A stretch of DNA of 64,000 bases from Desulfarculus sp. (GCA_016218705.1 JACRDC010000053.1:79612-143611); one strand, 5' to 3'; shown: positions 49,032 to 58,645, counted from the first letter of the stretch. Numbers and translations: made by a program. Notes: generated from the sequence alone by a model not told the origin.

Positions 49032-49152
49032 GGCGGGCCATGGACGGCCCGCCCGCAATCAGGCCAAATGAGAATTTGGCCTGATTGCGAAAGCTTGCCA
49101 AAATTTACTTTTGGCAAGCGCCAAGAGGAGAAAGCCATGGATGGCTTTCTCC
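49032..49152. repeat. Four-hairpin array, copy 1
   Basis: Four consecutive near-perfect hairpins. H1 49032-49053: GGCGGGCC/GGCCCGCC, loop ATGGAC. H2 49055-49088: a 15-base-pair stem starting GCAATCAGG, loop GAGA. H3 49093-49119: GCTTGCCAAAA/TTTTGGCAAGC, loop TTTAC. H4 49127-49152: GGAGAAAGCC/GGCTTTCTCC, loop ATGGAT. The array precedes the hybrid-kinase start on the minus strand. A second copy with the same order and matching loops lies at 53052-53157. I do not recognise a named element. Confidence 0.8.
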
Positions 49153-49215
49153 GGCACACACCTAGGATAGCGCCTTTGGGCCGGGGCGCCAAGCAACGTA
49201 ATTGTCAGGGGAATG

Positions 49216-49254
49216 ACAAAAGTGGCGCCGCCGGCCTGCATGGGCCGGCGGCGC
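49216..49254 (-). terminator. Rho-independent terminator of the Tmc operon
   Basis: GCGCCGCCGGCC (49225-49236) and GGCCGGCGGCGC (49243-49254) form a perfect 12-base-pair stem with loop TGCATG. Read on the minus strand, the stem is followed by CACTTTTGTC. It lies 26 bases after the cytochrome c3 stop, ending the operon before the kinase gene. Confidence 0.8.
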
Positions 49255-49280
49255 TGAGGTGTATCCTGGGCGGGGCGGGG

Positions 49281-49721
49281 CTACTTGCCCTTGGGCTTGG
49301 CCATGTTCTTGGCCTCGGGCAGCACCTCGGGCAGGCGCTCGGGGGTCACGTGGCAGTCGCCGCACATCACCGGCCCCTTGGGGTTGCCCTTGATGGCCGC
49401 CTTGTTGTGGCAGTCCTTGCACTGCTTGTGGAAGGCGGCGGTCAGCGAGACCTTGTTCTTGGCGTCGGGCACCACCTTGTGGCACTCGGAGCACAACAGG
49501 CCCTCGCTGCTCTTGAGGTTGAAGTAGTTGTCAAAGTCGTGGTGGCAGGTGATGCATTCGATGTTGGCCGAGTGCTTGTTGTGGGTGAAGACCACCAGGG
49601 GGCGCTCGTGGGGTCCCATGGCCTTGCTGTTCAAGGTCATGAGGTCGTCCTGGGCGAATGCCAGGCCGGCGCACAGGGCGCAGGCCAGAAGCAGGGCCGT
49701 ACCAAGCTTCCAGTGCTTCAT
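49281..49721 (-). CDS. tmcA: Tetrahaem cytochrome c3 of Tmc type
   Basis: This 146-residue periplasmic protein has a signal peptide (LGTALLLACALCAGLAFA). Four CXXCH haem sites are at CITCH 56-60, CSECH 77-81, CKDCH 101-105 and CGDCH 120-124, with distal His candidates at H47, H50 and H61. This is the class III cytochrome c3 pattern of sulfate reducers, where it takes electrons from periplasmic hydrogenases or formate dehydrogenases. Its place after an HdrD-like and a NarI-like gene points to the Tmc complex cytochrome. AAAGGAGG precedes the ATG. Confidence 0.88.
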   Translation of the reverse strand: MKHWKLGTALLLACALCAGLAFAQDDLMTLNSKAMGPHERPLVVFTHNKHSANIECITCHHDFDNYFNLKSSEGLLCSECHKVVPDAKNKVSLTAAFHKQCKDCHNKAAIKGNPKGPVMCGDCHVTPERLPEVLPEAKNMAKPKGK

Positions 49722-49733
49722 GGGGCGCCTCCT

Positions 49734-51161
49734 TTACTCTTCGCTCTCGGCGCTGGCGCCGGCGTCTTCTTCTTCGTCTTCATCCTTGGGCTTGAACTTG
49801 TCGGGGATTATCATCATCTCGGTGATGAGCTCCTTGAAGGAGACCACCTTGTAGCCCAGCTTGTATTCCTTGTTGATGTCGTTGAGCTGGTCGAAGCAGT
49901 TGTGGCAGGGGCTGATGACCACCTTGGCGCCGGTGGCCCTGATCTGCTCGGCCTTGACCTTGCCCGAGGCCATGCGCCGCTTCTTGTACTCCGGCCCCAT
50001 GGGGATGAAACCGCCCCCGCCGCCGCAGCAGTGGTTGTACTCGCGGTTGGGGGTCATGTCCACGAAGTCCTCGCAGAGCATGTTGGTCAGCTCGCGCAGG
50101 TACTCCGATAGCCCGCCGGAGCGGCTGACGTTGCAGGGGTCCTGCACGGTCACCCGCTCCTTGAGGCGCTTGGCCGGGTCAATCTTGATCTTGCCCTCGC
50201 GGATCAGCTCCACAAACAACTGCACCGAGTGCTTGACCGGCACCGGGGGCTTGCCGCCGGGGATGTCCATGAAATATGGCCCCTCGAAGCAGCCGGAGCG
50301 GTAGGCGTGGCCGCACTCGGTCATGAGGATGTACTCGACGCCCAGTTCCTGGGCGGCCTGGTACATGTTGCGCACGGGAATGGCCGCCGCGGCCTTGTCG
50401 CCGCAGAACATGGCCAGGTTGGTGCAGTCCCAGCCATTGGTGGGCACGGTCCAGCTCTCCTCGGCCACGTACATGATGATGGCCATCATGCCCACGTCCT
50501 GGGGGTAGTACACCGGCTCCCGGGGGTTGACCGTGTACATGTACTTGGCCCCATGCTGGTCCACCGGGATGTTGAGCCCGGCCACCTCCTCGCCCCACTC
50601 CTCGGCCATCCACTCGCAGGTCTCGATCCAGTCCTCGTTGGAGACCGCCATCTGGTTGCCGGTCTCGATGATGTTCTTCTTGGTGCGGGCCAGGCCGGCG
50701 GGCAGGATGCCCTGGGAGTTGCACACCGCCCGGGCGGTCATGAACATGGATGCCATGTCTATGCCGAAGGGGCAGAACATGGAGCAGCGCCGGCAGACCG
50801 AGCACTGGCCCCAGACCACCTCCTTGGCCTGGGTGAGGAACTCGCGGTCCACCTCGCCCTTGCGCTTGTACATCTCGCCCAGGGTGGTCTTGATCTTGTA
50901 GGCCGGGCTGAGCTTGGGGTCTTTGTCGTGGGCCAGATAGAAGAAGCAGCTATCGGCGCACAGGCCGCAGCGGGCGCAGATGTTCAGCCAGGTGCGGAAG
51001 CGGGCTCCCTTGTTCATCTCCAGGATGCCCTTGATCTGCTTTACGTTGATGGGGGCCGGGGCCTGGGGCTCCTCGGCGGCCACGGGGGCCTTCTCCTCGG
51101 CCTCGTCCTCGGCCTGCTCCACGGCCTCGGTGGCCGTTTGTTCCATATCGGTCTGCGACAT
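49734..51161 (-). CDS. tmcB: HdrD-like iron-sulfur subunit of the Tmc complex
   Basis: This is a 475-residue cytoplasmic protein. An acidic Glu/Ala-rich N-terminus (1-35) is followed by two 4Fe-4S motifs, CARCGLCADSC near 62 and CSVCRRCSMFCPFGIDMAS near 119. Two CCG-type sites come later: DPCNVSRSGG near 345 and NHCCGGGGGFIPMG near 381, with SPCHNCFDQL near 418. The C-terminus is again acidic. HdrD/TmcB proteins pass electrons between a membrane cytochrome b and a cytoplasmic acceptor in sulfate reduction. It lies between the cytochrome b and cytochrome c3 genes. Confidence 0.87.
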   Translation of the reverse strand: MSQTDMEQTATEAVEQAEDEAEEKAPVAAEEPQAPAPINVKQIKGILEMNKGARFRTWLNICARCGLCADSCFFYLAHDKDPKLSPAYKIKTTLGEMYKRKGEVDREFLTQAKEVVWGQCSVCRRCSMFCPFGIDMASMFMTARAVCNSQGILPAGLARTKKNIIETGNQMAVSNEDWIETCEWMAEEWGEEVAGLNIPVDQHGAKYMYTVNPREPVYYPQDVGMMAIIMYVAEESWTVPTNGWDCTNLAMFCGDKAAAAIPVRNMYQAAQELGVEYILMTECGHAYRSGCFEGPYFMDIPGGKPPVPVKHSVQLFVELIREGKIKIDPAKRLKERVTVQDPCNVSRSGGLSEYLRELTNMLCEDFVDMTPNREYNHCCGGGGGFIPMGPEYKKRRMASGKVKAEQIRATGAKVVISPCHNCFDQLNDINKEYKLGYKVVSFKELITEMMIIPDKFKPKDEDEEEDAGASAESEE

Positions 51162-51202
51162 ATGCTCACCTTCCCCGCAAGGGATTTTGCCTTAACGTTC
51201 GC

Positions 51203-51880
51203 TTACCAGGTGCGGGCGCCCAGGCGGCCTTCGATCTCGCGGCGCGCGCCCATCTCCGAGCCGATGAAGGCCCGGGTGAAGAAAAAGAGGATGATGTGCC
51301 CCAGCTTGCTGAAGGGGATGAGGATGAGCATCAGCTCGCCGGAGAAGATGTGCAGGTTCAGCATCAGGTCGTAGGGGCCGATCTGGCGGTAGGCCAAGAA
51401 GCCGGTGAGGAAGGGGGCCAGCACCAGGATGAGCAGCAGGTAGTCCCAGCCCTCGGAGAGTATGCGCACCTCCGGGCGGGCCAGGCGGCGGATGAACAGA
51501 AAGGCCACGCAGGCCATGACCACCATGGTGCCGTAGTCGGCCAGCTTGTCGGACAGAGAGGGCAGGCTGATTCCGAAGGCCTCGTCCCACAGCACGTTGT
51601 GGGCATTGAGGAACAGGGGGATGGCCAACAGGCCCACGTGGAAGACCCAGAAGACCAGACCGAAGATGGGTTGCTGCCGGAAGGAGACGCTGCCCAGGGG
51701 GATCAGCCAGTGGAAGATGGAGCGCCAGGCCCAGGACCAATCGAAGTGGTTGTAGAGTACTTTGTCGCGCTCCTTGCTGAGGCCTACGAGGAAGGCCATG
51801 CGCACGGCCAGGCCGACAAAGAAGACGGTAAAGGCTATCCAGGCTCCGGGTCCGCGTAAGAATTCATATAATTGGTACAT
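51203..51880 (-). CDS. tmcC: NarI-like membrane cytochrome b subunit of the Tmc complex
   Basis: This 225-residue membrane protein has about five helices. His residues suited to haem b binding occur in GLVFWVFHVGLLAIP, LMLNLHIFSGELMLI and FSKLGHIILFFFTRAF, as in NarI/DsrM-like quinone-reactive subunits. It would carry electrons across the inner membrane between the c3 cytochrome and the iron-sulfur subunit, with or without menaquinone. It is the first gene of the operon, after a clear promoter. The fourth subunit known from Desulfovibrio, TmcD, is not visible nearby. Confidence 0.87.
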   Translation of the reverse strand: MYQLYEFLRGPGAWIAFTVFFVGLAVRMAFLVGLSKERDKVLYNHFDWSWAWRSIFHWLIPLGSVSFRQQPIFGLVFWVFHVGLLAIPLFLNAHNVLWDEAFGISLPSLSDKLADYGTMVVMACVAFLFIRRLARPEVRILSEGWDYLLLILVLAPFLTGFLAYRQIGPYDLMLNLHIFSGELMLILIPFSKLGHIILFFFTRAFIGSEMGARREIEGRLGARTW

Positions 51881-52316
51881 GGCCCGTGTTTCCCTCCCTG
51901 ATTTATCCAGTCTTTACGTGGGTTTCACGCAAGCACCCCTCGATGTGCAATGGCGCGTTCCAGTTGGTGCAAGGCTGGTAAATTCTAGTTGTGTGCAGTG
52001 CGCGAAGTCAAGGGCTTAGCGTGGGGCGGCCCTGGTTTTTTCAAGTCCCAATGCACATTTGGCACTATTTACCACCCGGTAAGAACCTGGTCTTAATGGG
52101 TGTATGCCGTTTGTGCATGGCTCGCGGCGGGCCGCCGGCGGTAGGTTAATCTTCCTGGTCCAGAATGCCCCGCGGGCGTTCGCCCAGGTCCTGGCCAGCG
52201 GCGGCGGGGCGCTGATGGCCACTTCGCGGGGGCTGGCCGCGCCCAGGCCCAGCTCGGCGGCGGCTTGCGGGGGGGGGCGCTCTCCGGGGCCATGGCGATA
52301 CCCCTGGGGTTGGCCT
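51881..52316. other. Intergenic region with Tmc promoter and a possible gene remnant
   Basis: This 436-base gap lies upstream of the Tmc operon. The left part is AT-richer and carries the promoter at 51982-52011. A small dyad TTACC/GGTAA lies near 52068-52082. The right part (52146-52316) is GC-rich and has protein-like frames on the minus strand interrupted around nine Gs at 52269-52277. No intact gene is supported. Confidence 0.45.
51982..52011 (-). promoter_or_regulatory. tmcC: Sigma-70 promoter of the Tmc operon
   Basis: On the minus strand TTGACT (52011-52006) and TAGAAT (51987-51982) are 18 bases apart, each matching five of six consensus bases. The site lies about 100 bases before the tmcC ATG in an AT-rich patch and is one of the best promoter candidates in the window. 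Confidence 0.6.
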
Positions 52317-53051
52317 TCAAATCTCCAGGGGCAACAGGCGCCTTAGAACCACCCCCTGGGGCGTCACCCGGGCCTGCGCCACCCAGGCCCCCACGCCCGC
52401 CGCCAGGGCCTGGGCCAGCAGGCGGGCGTAGGTGGGGTCTATGTCCCGGGCCGGGGCGAAGCTATCGGCGTCGCCGCGCTGCACCAGGTAGACCATGGCC
52501 GCCTGTTGGCCGGCGGCGGTCAGCGCCATCAGCTCCGTGAGGTGCTTGGCCCCCCGGCTGGTCACCGCGTCGGGAAACAGGGCGCGGCGCTCTTGCACCA
52601 GGGTGACGTTCTTGACCTCCACGTACAGCGGCCCCGAGGCGCGCTGCACCAGCAGGTCCAGGCGGGTGTGGGCGGAGATTTTCACCTCGCGCCGCACCGA
52701 AGTGGCGTCGCTGAAGCAGGGCAGTGCCCGCCTCTCGGCGGCCAGGGCCACCAGGCGGTTGGGCAGGCCGGTGTTGATGCCCACCCAGCCACCGGCGATG
52801 TGGATCATCTCCCAGGTGTAGGCCGTGCGCCGGCCCGGGGCCGGGCTGGGGCTCAGGTAGACCGGCGCGCCATCCTCCAGGCAGCCCAGCATGGAGCCCG
52901 AGTTGGGGCAGTGGGCCAGCACCCGCTGGCCGCTGTCCAGGTCCACCTCGGCCAAAAAGCGCTTAAAGCGCCGCACCAGACGCCCGGGCACCAGGGGCGG
53001 GTCAAAATCCAGGCGCACGGCCTCCAGGGCGGGGCCAGCGGAGGATATCAT
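52317..53051 (-). CDS. sfsA: SfsA family protein (sugar fermentation stimulation protein A homologue)
   Basis: This is about 244 residues from ATG 53051; an ATG at 53060 would add three residues. Family marks are RRFKRFLAEVDL, RVLAHCPNSGSMLGCLEDGA, VGINTGLPNRLV, VRREVKISAHTRLDLLV, LYVEVKNVTLVQERRALFPD with AVTSRGAKHLTELM, and DIDPTYARLLAQAL. SfsA has an OB-like plus nuclease-like fold; its proposed role in sugar metabolism regulation or nucleic-acid binding is poorly defined. Its start region falls at the edge of the second hairpin array, and no ribosome site is evident. Confidence 0.9.
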   Translation of the reverse strand: MISSAGPALEAVRLDFDPPLVPGRLVRRFKRFLAEVDLDSGQRVLAHCPNSGSMLGCLEDGAPVYLSPSPAPGRRTAYTWEMIHIAGGWVGINTGLPNRLVALAAERRALPCFSDATSVRREVKISAHTRLDLLVQRASGPLYVEVKNVTLVQERRALFPDAVTSRGAKHLTELMALTAAGQQAAMVYLVQRGDADSFAPARDIDPTYARLLAQALAAGVGAWVAQARVTPQGVVLRRLLPLEI

Positions 53052-53157
53052 GCGGGCCATGGCTGGCCCGCCGGGCGCGCCAGCGCCCGGGAGGCCGGGC
53101 AAAATCGCATTTTGCCCGGCCGATAGGCAACCAAAGCCATGGATGGCTTTGGTTGCC
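53052..53157. repeat. Four-hairpin array, copy 2
   Basis: Four hairpins in the same order as copy 1. H1 53052-53071: GCGGGCC/GGCCCGC, loop ATGGCT. H2 53071-53090: CCGGGCGC/GCGCCCGG, loop GCCA. H3 53093-53121: GGCCGGGCAAAAT/ATTTTGCCCGGCC, loop CGC. H4 53126-53157: GGCAACCAAAGCC/GGCTTTGGTTGCC, loop ATGGAT. Stem sequences differ from copy 1 but pairing is kept, except near the conserved H1 and H4 tips. It lies between the YyaL-like stop and the sfsA start on the minus strand. Confidence 0.8.
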
Positions 53158-53162
53158 GTTTA

Positions 53163-55217
<2,055 letters not shown>

Positions 55218-55298
55218 GGGGCGGGTCCTCCAGCCTTGGGTGGCGCCGCGTGCGTGGCAACCGGGGGTTGTCCCCCGCCCCTCGCCAGGGGTGGAAGA

Positions 55299-55318
55299 GG
55301 GAGGGGATACCCCCTCCC
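55299..55318. other. GC hairpin between zinc-ribbon and YyaL-like genes
   Basis: GGGAGGGG (55299-55306) pairs with CCCCTCCC (55311-55318) around ATAC. A shorter GGGGG/CCCCC hairpin lies at 55263-55275. Neither has a T-tract, so termination after the zinc-ribbon gene is uncertain. Confidence 0.35.
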
Positions 55319-55384
55319 CCCTGAAGATGACGCATTTTCATGGCCTCGGCATGTGGCTCTGGCCCGTGGGCTGACCGCTCAGCC

Positions 55385-55567
55385 CTAATCTTGCTTCTCG
55401 CTGACCGTGCCCTTGTGCTTGGTGCCGCACAGGGGGCACAGGATGTCTATCTCCTTCTCGTCGCCGATGAACTTCTCCCGCAGTTTCTCCGGGGGGATGA
55501 AGGAGATGTCGCCGCAGGCGCAGGACGGACACTCGGCGCGGACCTCGAAGCGCTTTTTCTTGGACAT
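55385..55567 (-). CDS. Small zinc-ribbon protein
   Basis: This 60-residue protein starts at ATG 55567, with a good ribosome site (GGAAAGAGG). It has two Cys pairs, CPSCAC at about 13-18 and CPLC at about 44-47, separated by basic and acidic segments (KLREKFIGDEKEIDIL). This suggests a single zinc ribbon. The frame is open further upstream, but nothing supports a longer start. It is likely a nucleic-acid- or protein-binding accessory; no family is recognised. Confidence 0.65.
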   Translation of the reverse strand: MSKKKRFEVRAECPSCACGDISFIPPEKLREKFIGDEKEIDILCPLCGTKHKGTVSEKQD

Positions 55568-55707
55568 GGCAGCCTCTTTCCTGGGGGAGGTGGTTGATGG
55601 CGCGCGCCCTTGGCCAGGCGCCCTGTCTTTCATTATAAGCACGGCGGGGGGCCGGGCGACCACCCCCTGTTTCCGGGGCCGGGGCACAAAAAACAGGCCT
55701 CCAGCCA

Positions 55708-55737
55708 TTGCTAAGCTGGCGTGGGCGGCCCTAACAT
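55708..55737 (+). promoter_or_regulatory. Candidate promoter for the P460-like gene
   Basis: TTGCTA (55708-55713) and TAACAT (55732-55737) with an 18-base spacer lie about 90 bases before ATG 55827, in an AT-rich patch (CATTAATAAATAGG). Both boxes match four of six consensus bases. Confidence 0.35.
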
Positions 55738-55826
55738 TAATAAATAGGCCGTTGTCACCGCCTGCCCCCCGGACAGCCGCGCAAGCCGTCCGGCTCGTCA
55801 ATCATGGTCCCTATCTGGAGGATGGC

Positions 55827-56309
55827 ATGAAAAAGTACGCTATCGTGGCCGGCTGCGCCCTGCTGGCCCTGGGCCTGGGACTCCTGCCGGCCCTGGCCGG
55901 CGACCCCCTGCCCGCCGCCGACGGCGCGGCCCTGTGGGAGTACATCAGCAAGACCACGCCCTACCAGAAGTGGGGCCAGTTCCCAGACCTCAAGGGCATG
56001 GTGCCCAGCAAGGCCGTGCATGGCAGCAACGTGCAGATATTCGCCAACCAGCCCGCCCTGACGGCCAAGAAGACGCCCTTGGCCGCCGGCTCCATCATCG
56101 TCAAGGAGGGCATGGACGACACCCACAAGGTCAACCAGATCGTGGTGATGTACAAGGTCAAGGGCTTCAACCCCGAGGCCGGCGACTGGTTCTGGGCCAA
56201 GTACGACTCCAGCGGCAAGGTGGGGGCCGCCGGCAAGGTGGGAGGCTGCATCTCCTGCCACGAGCGCAAGGCCAGCAACGACTACGTGTTGGCCCATATC
56301 TTCAAGTAA
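55827..56309 (+). CDS. Secreted monohaem cytochrome, P460-like
   Basis: This 160-residue protein starts at ATG 55827 after GGAG. A signal peptide (IVAGCALLALGLGLLPALA) precedes a mature domain with YQKWGQFPDLKGMVPSKAVH, a beta-rich middle (AGSIIVKEGMDD, IVVMYKVKGFNPEAGDWFWA) and a single C-terminal CISCH haem site near 141-145. This is the cytochrome P460-like layout. Relatives bind one haem c in the periplasm and are tied to oxidation or detoxification of small nitrogen compounds; that function is not assumed here. The crosslinking Lys cannot be judged by eye. Confidence 0.75.
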   Translation: MKKYAIVAGCALLALGLGLLPALAGDPLPAADGAALWEYISKTTPYQKWGQFPDLKGMVPSKAVHGSNVQIFANQPALTAKKTPLAAGSIIVKEGMDDTHKVNQIVVMYKVKGFNPEAGDWFWAKYDSSGKVGAAGKVGGCISCHERKASNDYVLAHIFK

Positions 56310-56357
56310 GCACTCGGCTCGGGGGCCCTGGCCCAGGGCCCCCGGAAGGAATCTACC

Positions 56358-56789
56358 ATGGCCTATGCCCATCCCCTGCTGCAGGTGGCGGCCTGGCTTT
56401 TGGGGCTTTACGCCCTGGCCCTGGCCTGGCCTAGGGTGGCCAGCCTGCACCTGGGCCAAAGCCGGCGCTTCAATCGCCGCCGGCACCAGATAACGGGCTT
56501 GGCGGCCCTGGGGCTCATGCTCCTGGGGACCCTGGGCGGGGCGCTGCTGGGCCGATTGTACCTGGGCGCCTGGCTGAGCAGCGGCGCCCACGCCTGGGGC
56601 GGCCTCTTGGTCCTGGCCCTGGGGCTCTGGGGCCTGGGCTCGGGGCTGTGGCTGGCCAATAGGCCCCAGCCCCGGCGGCTGTTGCCCCTGCTGCACGGCC
56701 TGGGCAACCTGCTGCTGCTGATCCTGGCCCTGCTCCAGGCCCGCAGCGGCCGCGCCTTGCTCTTGACCCTGGCGGGGGGCGGCCAATAA
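56358..56789 (+). CDS. Four-helix membrane protein, DUF4079/cytochrome b561-like
   Basis: This 143-residue protein has four membrane helices (about 7-24, 43-66, 76-97 and 104-125). His residues near helix ends (H5, H43, H78, H113) could ligate haem b, as in small cytochrome b561-like proteins. RRRHQITGLAALGLMLLGTL and HAWGGLLVLALGLW are typical. It lies 48 bases after the P460-like gene on the same strand, so it may be its membrane redox partner. The family call is tentative. Confidence 0.6.
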   Translation: MAYAHPLLQVAAWLLGLYALALAWPRVASLHLGQSRRFNRRRHQITGLAALGLMLLGTLGGALLGRLYLGAWLSSGAHAWGGLLVLALGLWGLGSGLWLANRPQPRRLLPLLHGLGNLLLLILALLQARSGRALLLTLAGGGQ

Positions 56790-56935
56790 TCCGCCGCTGG
56801 GCCGATTTTTCCCTTGGGCGGGGGGCCTGGCCTGCCGATATAGGGTGCAAGCCAGCCCGTAACCCCCGCGAGCCGCTTCCGGCGCCCCGGGAAATATGGT
56901 AGGGTTCACATAGATAGCAGGGAGCCCATAAGCCC

Positions 56936-57412
56936 ATGAGCAAGATAGACAAGCTACAACCCGGGCCGCCCCCCCAGATAGGCCAGGCCACCCCCGCCGC
57001 CCGGCCCCAGGGCGGCCCGGCCTTCCAGGACATCCTCGACAAGGCCGGCCAAGCGGCCCAGGCGCCGGCCCAGGCGCCGGCGCCCTCCCCGGCGTGGCCC
57101 ACCACCCAGGCCGCTCCCGCTGCCGCCCCGGCGGACACCGCCGCCACCCCCTTGCAGCGCGAGGGGCTCATGCGGGCCGGCCGCACCCTGGATTTGCTGG
57201 ACGCTTACGCCCTGGCCCTGGCTGACCAGTCCAAGCCCCTCAAGCAGGTGGCCGGCCTGGTCAAGTCCCTGGAGGACGAGGCCCGGGGGCTGGGCGAGGT
57301 GCTGGGGCGCATGGACCCCCAGGACGGGCTCTACGGCCTGCTGCAAGAGGTGGCGGCCACCGCCCAGGCCGAGAGCCTCAAGTTCAACCGCGGCGACTTC
57401 GTGGAGGGCTAG
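56936..57412 (+). CDS. Hypothetical cytoplasmic protein with Pro/Ala-rich linker
   Basis: This 158-residue protein lacks a signal peptide and membrane segments. Residues 1-75 are Pro/Ala/Gln-rich and probably disordered (QAAQAPAQAPAPSPAWP). Residues 75-158 form a helical domain (GRTLDLLDAYALALADQSK, LVKSLEDEARGLGEVLGRMD, LLQEVAATAQAESLKFNRGD). The short FQDILDKA motif loosely recalls flagellar or secretion-associated proteins, but no such genes are near. I do not recognise the family. Confidence 0.6.
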   Translation: MSKIDKLQPGPPPQIGQATPAARPQGGPAFQDILDKAGQAAQAPAQAPAPSPAWPTTQAAPAAAPADTAATPLQREGLMRAGRTLDLLDAYALALADQSKPLKQVAGLVKSLEDEARGLGEVLGRMDPQDGLYGLLQEVAATAQAESLKFNRGDFVEG

Positions 57413-57447
57413 CGGGCCAACTCCAACGCCCGCGTTGCCCCGGGCCG

Positions 57448-57468
57448 GCCCTGGGCGGGACCCAGGGC
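57448..57468. terminator. Possible bidirectional terminator between convergent genes
   Basis: GCCCTGGG (57448-57455) and CCCAGGGC (57461-57468) form an eight-base-pair hairpin with a five-base loop, between the ends of the convergent genes at 57412 and 57491. TCGCCTTT follows on the plus strand. The T-tract is poor. Confidence 0.35.
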
Positions 57469-57490
57469 TCGCCTTTGGCGGGGGCCTGAC

Positions 57491-58636
57491 CTAGGAAATA
57501 CAGTGGGGCACGAAGGGGCTGTCACCCTGGGTAACCCACCCCCGCGACTCGCGGATGCCCAACCCAGCGGCCTGATGGTCAACCACCCAGCAGCCCAGCA
57601 CCGGCCGCCAGCCGTCGAAGACGGGTAACTCCCGCCAATCCTGGAATACCCATCCGCCCCGCCCATATTCTCCTGGCGTCTCCTCCATCACCTGGCCGCC
57701 CCGCACCACTGATACATTCGCCCCCTCCCGGCCCCACAGGGGCTTGCGCACCCACCGCTCGAGCCGGCGCGGGCCGTCCAGATAGGCGGGGAGCAGATAG
57801 GGGTGATCCGGGTAAAGCTCCCAGAGCAGGGCCAGTATGCCCTTGCCGGAAAGCAGCATCTTCCATATGGGCTCTATCCAGGTCGTGGCGGAGGCCGTTG
57901 AATGCAGATGCACGGAGAACTTATCGTCCAGCATCCACTCCCAGGGATAGAGCTTGAATAGGCTGGAAATGGGTCGCTCGTACTGATCCACGAAGATGCC
58001 CCGGCCAGGATCGAAGCCTATCTGAGCCATATACAGGAAGTCGGTGGGGATGCCGGCTTGGTCGGCCAGGTCGCGCAGGTAGTTGGCGGTGACCACGTCC
58101 TCGGCATTGGGCAGGCAGGCAAAGTGCAGAAGGTCTCCGGGCAAATACCCGCCCTGTTTGAGCTCCCGCCATTTGCCCAACAGCCGCTCGTGGATGGAGT
58201 TGAACTGGTCGGAACCGGGGTGGCACTCTTGCAGCCAGTGCCATTGCACCACCGCCGCCTCCAGCAGGGCGGTAGGGGTGTCGGCGTTGTACTCCAAGAG
58301 CTTGGGGGGGGCGCCCGCCCCGCTGTAGGCCAGATCAAAACGGCCGTAGAGGGAGGGCGGTTCCTGCTCCCAGGCCCGCGTGATGAGGTCTATGGCCTTG
58401 GGGGGGATGCCCAGGTCGGCGAAGCGGTCATGGTCAATTATGTGCTGGCAGGCGGCAAGGCACATTTCGCTGAGTTGGTTGACGGCCTCTTCCAGGGCGG
58501 CGATCTCTCCGGTGTCGAACAGGTAGCAGGCGGATTCGTTCCAATAGGGCCGCCCCTCCTGGCTGTGGTAGAGAAGCCCCAGGGCCTCCACCTTGCTGGT
58601 CCAGTCCGTCCTGGGGGTGGTGGCGATGCGAATCAC
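57491..58636 (-). CDS. Glutathionylspermidine synthase-family protein (YjfC/YgiC-like)
   Basis: This 381-residue protein has the ATP-grasp C-terminal domain of the glutathionylspermidine synthase family: GRFDLAYSGAGAPPKLLEYN with ADTPTALLEAA, FNSIHERLLGKW, FKLYPWEWML, IEPIWKMLLSGKGILALLWE, RWVRKPLWGREGANVSVV and QDWRELPVFDGWRPVLGCWV. There is no amidase domain, so it is the short YjfC/YgiC form, a ligase of unknown substrates. The downstream-to-upstream order with a YgiB/YjfM-like and a DUF350 gene mirrors the E. coli yjf and ygi sets. Confidence 0.9.
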   Translation of the reverse strand: MIRIATTPRTDWTSKVEALGLLYHSQEGRPYWNESACYLFDTGEIAALEEAVNQLSEMCLAACQHIIDHDRFADLGIPPKAIDLITRAWEQEPPSLYGRFDLAYSGAGAPPKLLEYNADTPTALLEAAVVQWHWLQECHPGSDQFNSIHERLLGKWRELKQGGYLPGDLLHFACLPNAEDVVTANYLRDLADQAGIPTDFLYMAQIGFDPGRGIFVDQYERPISSLFKLYPWEWMLDDKFSVHLHSTASATTWIEPIWKMLLSGKGILALLWELYPDHPYLLPAYLDGPRRLERWVRKPLWGREGANVSVVRGGQVMEETPGEYGRGGWVFQDWRELPVFDGWRPVLGCWVVDHQAAGLGIRESRGWVTQGDSPFVPHCIS

Positions 58637-58645
58637 GGCGCTCTA

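Noticed and set aside
49032..53157. Hairpin arrays considered as a CRISPR array
   Set aside because: There are no direct repeats of constant length with unique spacers and no cas genes; the units are inverted repeats with different stems.
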